NCBI GenBank assembly: GCA_964619405.1
Contig: CAZUCF010000022.1
Location: 1 to 9,848, forward strand
Reading direction: 5' to 3'
Origin: JABIDZ01 sp964619405
GTDB taxonomy: Archaea; Iainarchaeota; Iainarchaeia; Iainarchaeales; JAAZKV01
Length of the DNA: 9,848 nt
The notes beneath the pieces are model-generated. The model saw nothing but the letters and a program-made list of their open reading frames with translations, searched no databases and had not been told where the DNA came from. Below, in pieces: positions 5,889 through 9,848 of the stretch; position 1 is the stretch's first letter; the number at the start of each line of letters is the position of its first letter. The translations under genes and the position numbers were made by a program.

Positions 5889-6830
5889 ATGAATAAAAAA
5901 ATATTTGGTATATTGATTATTACCTTAATCGCATTAGCTTTACTTAATGGTTGTACTACAAATCCTAATTCTAACAATTCTCCTCAAGAAAATAACTTTA
6001 ATACAAATAATAATGCAATCAAATGCCCTAATGAATCAATTGGCAATTATATCAAAATTGATGAAGTTGATTATTTAGTTGTAAATAATGAAATGCTTAA
6101 AGCAATGGAAAAAGATGATGATTATACAAAAATTTGTACAACACACGTTACTGATATGAGTGGCTTGTTTGCAGAAAGATATAGCTTTAACTCAGATATT
6201 AGTAGGTGGGACACATCAAACGTAACAAACATGCGTGGAATGTTTAATGGGTGCGCAGCATTCAACCAATATATTGGGGATTGGGATACATCAAAAGTAA
6301 CAGACATGTCAAGTTTGTTTAATTATGCAACTATTTTTAACCAAGATATTGGAAAATGGAATACATCAAACGTAACAAATATGCATGGAATGTTTTTTGG
6401 AGCAGTTGATTTTAATCAAGACATAAGTAAGTGGAATGTTTCCAATGTAAATAATATGTCAAGTATGTTTCATAGAGCACGCGCATTTAACCAAGATATT
6501 GGAAAATGGAACACATCAAAAGTAACAACCATGTCAGGCATGTTTAATACAGCTAATAGTTTTAATCAAGACATAAGCAATTGGGATACATCAAACGTAA
6601 AATATATGTCAAACATGTTTGCTGTTATGCCAAATTCGGGAAGTAGATTTAATCAAGATATAAGCAAGTGGAATGTTTCCAATGTAATAGATATGTCTGA
6701 AATGTTTTTATATACAGAAAACTTTAACCAAGATCTTAGCAAGTGGAATGTATCAAAAGTAACAAACAGTGATCTTTTTGACGATGGCGCTGAAAGTTGG
6801 GTTTTACCAAAACCAAATTTTTCAAATTAA
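5889..6830 (+). CDS. BspA-like / DUF285 repeat surface lipoprotein
   Basis: The protein has 313 residues, with ATG 5889 preceded by GTGAT (5881-5885). Residues 1-22 form a lipoprotein signal (MNKKIF, hydrophobic core, LNGC with Cys22). An Asn-rich tether (about 23-43) lifts the domain off the membrane. Residues 44-85 form a compact N-terminal module seen in this family (YIKIDEVDYLVVNNEML and a DDDYTKICTTHVTDMSGLF end). Eight repeats follow from Phe100, mostly 25 residues, of the type FNQDIGKWNTSNVTNMxGMF; the sixth has four extra residues. This is the DUF285 (PF03382) repeat of BspA-like surface proteins, known from mycoplasmas, oral bacteria and many environmental genomes and related to leucine-rich repeats. 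Such proteins usually mediate binding to cells or matrix. A role in cell contact is inferred. The gene sits 29 nt after the previous lipoprotein gene. Confidence 0.88.
   Translation: MNKKIFGILIITLIALALLNGCTTNPNSNNSPQENNFNTNNNAIKCPNESIGNYIKIDEVDYLVVNNEMLKAMEKDDDYTKICTTHVTDMSGLFAERYSFNSDISRWDTSNVTNMRGMFNGCAAFNQYIGDWDTSKVTDMSSLFNYATIFNQDIGKWNTSNVTNMHGMFFGAVDFNQDISKWNVSNVNNMSSMFHRARAFNQDIGKWNTSKVTTMSGMFNTANSFNQDISNWDTSNVKYMSNMFAVMPNSGSRFNQDISKWNVSNVIDMSEMFLYTENFNQDLSKWNVSKVTNSDLFDDGAESWVLPKPNFSN
6186..6797 (+). repeat. Eight tandem 75-nt coding repeats (DUF285 units)
   Basis: The units encode residues 100-303 of the BspA-like protein, each 25 codons except the sixth (29). Codon choice alternates. 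Units 4 and 6 use AAC CAA GAT ATT GGA, whereas units 5, 7 and 8 begin AAT CAA with ATA and then AGT or AGC. Units 5 and 8 also share an exact AAGTGGAATGTTTCCAATGT block. This points to growth by copying of two-unit blocks or to later exchange between units, and predicts copy-number variation between strains. Confidence 0.8.
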
Positions 6831-6857
6831 AACTATTAAAAAAATTCATTAAAAAGT

Positions 6858-6869
6858 AAAGGTTTATTA
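6858..6869 (+). promoter_or_regulatory. Possible weak internal promoter before the GLUG lipoprotein
   Basis: AAAGGTTTATTA is a weak TATA-like match in the 67-nt gap between the second and third lipoprotein genes. Transcription would start about 6888-6892, next to the GTGAT site. The gap is larger than the other gap in the cluster, which allows a separate promoter, but read-through is equally likely. Confidence 0.25.
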
Positions 6870-6897
6870 ACAAAAAAAACATAACTAAAGTGATTAA

Positions 6898-9585
6898 ATG
6901 AATAAAAAAATATTTAGCTTATTGATTATTATTTTAATTATAATGTTAATGCTTAGTGGGTGCACTATCAAAAAAAAATCAATCGAAGTTAATAATAACC
7001 CAATAAATGTTGATCCAAAGGATTTAATAAAAATTGAGAATTGTGTGGATCTACAAAATATGAACAATAATTTATCAGGACACTATATCCTCTCTAATGA
7101 TATTGATTGTTCAGAAACAAAAAATTGGAATAATGGGGCTGGATTTATTCCAATTGGTTTTAAAGAAAATAACAAAATAGTTCATTTTACTGGGTCTCTT
7201 AATGGGAATAATTTCAAAATTTCTGACTTATATATCAATACTTCAAAAAATTATGTTGGGTTGTTTTCAATAACGGAAGGAGCTCAAATAACTAATCTGG
7301 GCGTTGAGAATGGTTTTGTTTCTGGAAAAGAAAATGTTGGGGGTATAGTGGGTTTAACAGAAGACACTACAAACAACTTATCAAGAGTCTATTCAAACAA
7401 CTTATCAAGAGTCTATTTTAACGGCGTGGTTAATGGAACTAAATTAGTGGGTGGCATAATAGGAGATCAAGGCGAAACAATCCTCTCAGAATCTTATACT
7501 AGTGGAAAAGTTGAAGCAGAATTATCTTTTGTTGGTGGTTTAGTTGGGTATCAAAGGGGTATTTCAAAAATAGAACGATCTTTTTCAACAATGAGTGTTA
7601 AAGGAAAAGACCACGTTGGTGGTTTAGTTGGGTATCAAAAACCAGTAATAGTACTAGATTTTACTTCAGAAATAGTTGATTCTTTTTCACTTGGACTAAT
7701 ATCTGGTGATAATGATCTTGGCGGAATAACTGGTTATGCTGGCGGAACCACAGAAAGAACCTTTTTTTCAGGAAAAATAATTCCAAACAAAGATGATACT
7801 TATTTTGGGGGAATTTCCAGTAGTACCTTAGAATATAATGGTTCTCGAACAAATTATTGGAATGCAGAATATTTAGGCTTAAACATAGATGATTATTATG
7901 AGTATAATGGTCGATCTAACAAAGATTTAATGAAACAAGAAACATTCAAAGACTGGGATTTTTCTAATGTATGGGCTATTGAAGAAAACAATAGTTATCC
8001 TTATATAAAAAATCTTAAAAAACCGGTTTATGATATTGATAATGAAGAAAACCTTGAAGTAATAGAACCAAAAATTGAAAAAACAATAAATTATGATAAA
8101 CAATGTTCTCAATTAGGAGTCAACTATGCTTTTTTACAAGAAAACAAAGACACTTCTTACCAAGATTTAATATTCAATGGTAATAAAATCACTGATAATG
8201 TTTTAGAATATTTTTTAACAGAAGACGGACTAGTTTTTATAAAGAGAATTGGTGTCAAAAATTACTTATATTTTAATGGGATACTAATAAGTGATGTTGA
8301 AGAAAAAAACTTTTCTAGAGGAAGATTTGTTTTATTCTCAGAAAATTTAATTTATGGATACAATTCAGACCACAAGCCATTTCTTTTTAGAATAGGTGAA
8401 TCAGATAACTTGATTGAAAAAACAAGAATTGATATCGAAGAAAAATTAAACAAAAAATTTGATTTTGAGGGTTGTGATTTAGACGATGGACACTATTTGC
8501 TTTCGTTTAAAGAAAGTTCTAATGAAAAAGATTATCCACATTATTTGGTTTTTGACAACACATTTATTGGAAGTTCTTACAATAGTGATATTTCATCAGG
8601 AAACTATGCGTTTGTAAATGAAAATAATGAATTAATATGCGGAGGAAATATTATAGGAACAACAGATAACAAATATATGAAAATTAGTTCAAAAACTAAT
8701 TCAAGTGACGATCCTGAGGCAGAGTTTATAGTTGGCCCAGAAGACTGTCTTTTTAAACAAAAAGATTCTAAAAGAGTCTATAATAGAAATGATATATTTT
8801 ATAATAGTGACTTAGTTGGAGAAGGACGAGACATTTATTTGAATGGTTCAACATATGGTTATAGTTTTGATGGTGATGAAGGTATATTAAAAGATAATTG
8901 TTTTTCTTTAAATGGTAAAACAATATTATGTACAAAAAAATCAAATATGTCGCTTGAAAACGATTACTATATGTCACAAAAGCACTTGTTAACTTTTACC
9001 AACAAAATGTTATCTGAAAACTATGCTTATTTTGATGACAAATTAATTGGTACAAAACCAAGCTCAACTGTTTATTATTCAACAGATGATGTTGTAAAAG
9101 AAATTCCACAAGTAATTATAGGAGAAAATAATATTGCTTATGAGTATAATACGGAAATATTTTTTAATGATAAAAAAATTGGTTGCAGGTACCCAGGATT
9201 AATTTCCATATCTAGTACTTGGTCTATGAACCTTTCACCTAATTCAAATTTCTTTGAGGACACAAATTTTACAAATAAACCAAGTTGCAACAATACTTAT
9301 GTATCCTTCATTTATTTAACAGATGATAAATTATTTTATGTCACTGTTGATTTTAATGAAGACGGCATGTCATGGCCCATGGTTAGAAATGAAAATGGGG
9401 ATTTGCTTGGCGAACTAGGTTTTTTTGAGATAGAAAAAACAGATTTAAAAGATTTTTTAAGAACTACTAAGGGTAATTTAAAAGTATCTGGCGGACAAAT
9501 AATGTTTTACAACAAAAACGGGGAATTACAAGTTGGAACAACTATTGTTGGAAAAGGCGATTCTCCACAAATATCAAAGTGTTAG
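6898..9585 (+). CDS. Large GLUG-repeat lipoprotein with novel repetitive C-terminal half
   Basis: The protein has 895 residues, with ATG 6898 behind GTGAT (6890-6894). The signal MNKKIF, hydrophobic core and LSGC place the lipid anchor at Cys22. Residues about 45-370 form a GLUG-type beta-helix domain. It opens with the common CVDLQNM / YILSNDIDCS module, carries GLUG motifs (VGGLVGY or similar) from residues 147, 184, 212, 240 and 274, and closes with the usual TFKDWDFSNVWAI / SYPYIKNL end. The second half (about 395-895) is not a family I recognise. It contains about ten irregularly spaced motifs of the form FN/FD-x-x-x-IG (FDNTFIGS, FDDKLIGT, FFNDKKIGC), suggesting repeated beta blades. 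GLUG proteins are generally exported surface or adhesive proteins. The role as a long surface fibre or binding protein is inferred. It is last in the lipoprotein cluster and intact. Confidence 0.85.
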   Translation: MNKKIFSLLIIILIIMLMLSGCTIKKKSIEVNNNPINVDPKDLIKIENCVDLQNMNNNLSGHYILSNDIDCSETKNWNNGAGFIPIGFKENNKIVHFTGSLNGNNFKISDLYINTSKNYVGLFSITEGAQITNLGVENGFVSGKENVGGIVGLTEDTTNNLSRVYSNNLSRVYFNGVVNGTKLVGGIIGDQGETILSESYTSGKVEAELSFVGGLVGYQRGISKIERSFSTMSVKGKDHVGGLVGYQKPVIVLDFTSEIVDSFSLGLISGDNDLGGITGYAGGTTERTFFSGKIIPNKDDTYFGGISSSTLEYNGSRTNYWNAEYLGLNIDDYYEYNGRSNKDLMKQETFKDWDFSNVWAIEENNSYPYIKNLKKPVYDIDNEENLEVIEPKIEKTINYDKQCSQLGVNYAFLQENKDTSYQDLIFNGNKITDNVLEYFLTEDGLVFIKRIGVKNYLYFNGILISDVEEKNFSRGRFVLFSENLIYGYNSDHKPFLFRIGESDNLIEKTRIDIEEKLNKKFDFEGCDLDDGHYLLSFKESSNEKDYPHYLVFDNTFIGSSYNSDISSGNYAFVNENNELICGGNIIGTTDNKYMKISSKTNSSDDPEAEFIVGPEDCLFKQKDSKRVYNRNDIFYNSDLVGEGRDIYLNGSTYGYSFDGDEGILKDNCFSLNGKTILCTKKSNMSLENDYYMSQKHLLTFTNKMLSENYAYFDDKLIGTKPSSTVYYSTDDVVKEIPQVIIGENNIAYEYNTEIFFNDKKIGCRYPGLISISSTWSMNLSPNSNFFEDTNFTNKPSCNNTYVSFIYLTDDKLFYVTVDFNEDGMSWPMVRNENGDLLGELGFFEIEKTDLKDFLRTTKGNLKVSGGQIMFYNKNGELQVGTTIVGKGDSPQISKC
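7370..7417 (+). repeat. Perfect 24-bp tandem duplication in the GLUG gene
   Basis: Positions 7370-7393 and 7394-7417 are identical 24-nt units, adding eight residues in frame (NNLSRVYS then NNLSRVYF) between two GLUG motifs. Complete identity, including silent sites, indicates a recent duplication, probably by slippage. The frame is kept. Confidence 0.9.
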
Positions 9586-9591
9586 AAAAGC

Positions 9592-9627
9592 TAATTAAAA
9601 TTATAAAAGTTAATTAAATTATTTTTT
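9592..9627 (+). terminator. Probable terminator after the GLUG lipoprotein
   Basis: TAATTAA (9592-9598) pairs with TTAATTA (9610-9616) around an 11-nt loop, followed by ATTATTTTTTG with six T at 9622-9627. The all-AT stem is weak, but the U-tract directly after the stop codon fits archaeal termination. Confidence 0.4.
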
Positions 9628-9791
9628 GTTGTCTGACAATTTGCCAAACAATCAACTCCTCCAAAACAATCTATCTAATAATCCATTTTATCTAACACTG
9701 ATTTAGCTCTACCACACTTTAACCAAAAAAAATAGTGTAATTAAATTTTTAGGGAGGATATTAAATTAGGATGAGACAAATTCTTTTAACA
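9628..9791. other. Non-coding spacer before the right repeat
   Basis: No open frame of useful length, RNA gene or promoter stands out on either strand. A GGGAGG at 9752-9757 precedes an ATG at 9771, opening a 16-codon frame that runs into the repeat and stops at 9819-9821. This could be the head of a gene cut by element insertion, but the 13-nt spacing is poor and I do not call it a gene. Confidence 0.4.
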
Positions 9792-9848
9792 AACGGCTCT
9801 GTAGAAATCCTTTATAAATAGAGATAAATAGAAGGTTGCCCTTCTATT
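9792..9848. repeat. Right terminal inverted repeat (probable insertion-sequence end)
   Basis: This is the inverted copy of 2-58, with one mismatch in 57. Read left to right it begins AACGGCTCTGTAGAAATCC and runs to a palindrome at the window edge (arms 9827-9835 and 9840-9848, spacer TTGC). Both copies point outward, so two elements in opposite orientation appear to flank the 9.7 kb segment. The repeated element probably continues beyond the window. Confidence 0.85.
9811..9820 (+). promoter_or_regulatory. Outward-facing TATA-like box in the right repeat
   Basis: TTTATAAATA matches the archaeal TATA pattern. A start about 25 nt downstream would fall inside the palindrome at 9827-9848. It mirrors the box at 31-40 and would drive a gene outside the window, plausibly a transposase. 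Confidence 0.4.

Noticed and set aside
6186..6797. CRISPR-like array suggested by regular repeats
   Set aside because: The periodicity is exactly 25 codons inside one open frame and encodes DUF285 units, with no conserved repeat/variable spacer structure.
9771..9821. 16-codon frame starting near the right end and running into the repeat
   Set aside because: Its GGGAGG is 13 nt away, the product is too short to judge, and most of it is repeat sequence. At most it is a gene head cut by insertion.
1..9848. Complete small linear replicon with hairpin telomeres
   Set aside because: There is no replication, partition or resolvase gene. The cargo looks chromosomal, and repeat-limited assembly ends explain the symmetry more simply. 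I keep it only as an alternative.

Overview
The window is AT-rich DNA and looks archaeal. TATA-like boxes (TTTATATA, TTTAAATA) sit about 20-45 nt upstream of several starts. Two genes appear to have leaderless starts. Ribosome binding sites are either GGAGG or GTGAT, both parts of the complement of the archaeal 16S rRNA tail. Base composition, small lipoproteins and BspA/GLUG-type surface proteins suggest an uncultivated DPANN-like lineage (Woesearchaeota/Pacearchaeota type). That placement is an inference, because no rRNA or ribosomal protein is present. All genes are on the + strand.

The window begins and ends with the same ~57-nt sequence in inverted orientation (1-58 and 9792-9848). Each copy has a perfect short palindrome at its outer end and an outward-pointing TATA box. 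These are probably the ends of two copies of an insertion sequence whose bodies lie outside the window. No transposase is present inside it.

Region 1 (about 160-1120) is a remnant of a DUF5320 / DUF134 / MinD-type ATPase neighbourhood. It starts with a palindromic promoter/operator, followed by a 24-codon microprotein that is a free copy of the DUF5320 N-terminal module. Next come a full DUF5320 protein, a hairpin terminator overlapping its stop codon, and a DUF134 (UPF0251) helix-turn-helix protein. The last piece is a decayed Walker-A start of a MinD/Mrp-like ATPase.

Region 2 (1137-3895) is a monocistronic P2-type, Ca2+-like P-type ATPase with all catalytic motifs. Its ion-site residues suggest one bound ion.

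Region 3 (3941-5136) is a two-gene operon: an AIM24/TIGR00266-family protein and a small glycine-rich membrane protein, ended by a hairpin/U-tract terminator.

Region 4 (5141-9627) holds three consecutive lipoproteins. Each has an NKKIF-type signal peptide with the lipobox Cys at residue 22. The first is a four-Cys lipoprotein of unknown function, the second a DUF285/BspA-type repeat protein, and the third an 895-residue GLUG-repeat protein with an unrecognised repetitive C-terminal half. Together they look like a cell-surface display module.

I found no RNA gene, CRISPR array, integrase or intact mobile element. I did not identify a clearly new multi-gene defence or metabolic system. The most distinctive items are the microprotein/DUF5320/DUF134 operon with its eroded ATPase, the terminal palindromic repeats, and the lipoprotein cassette.
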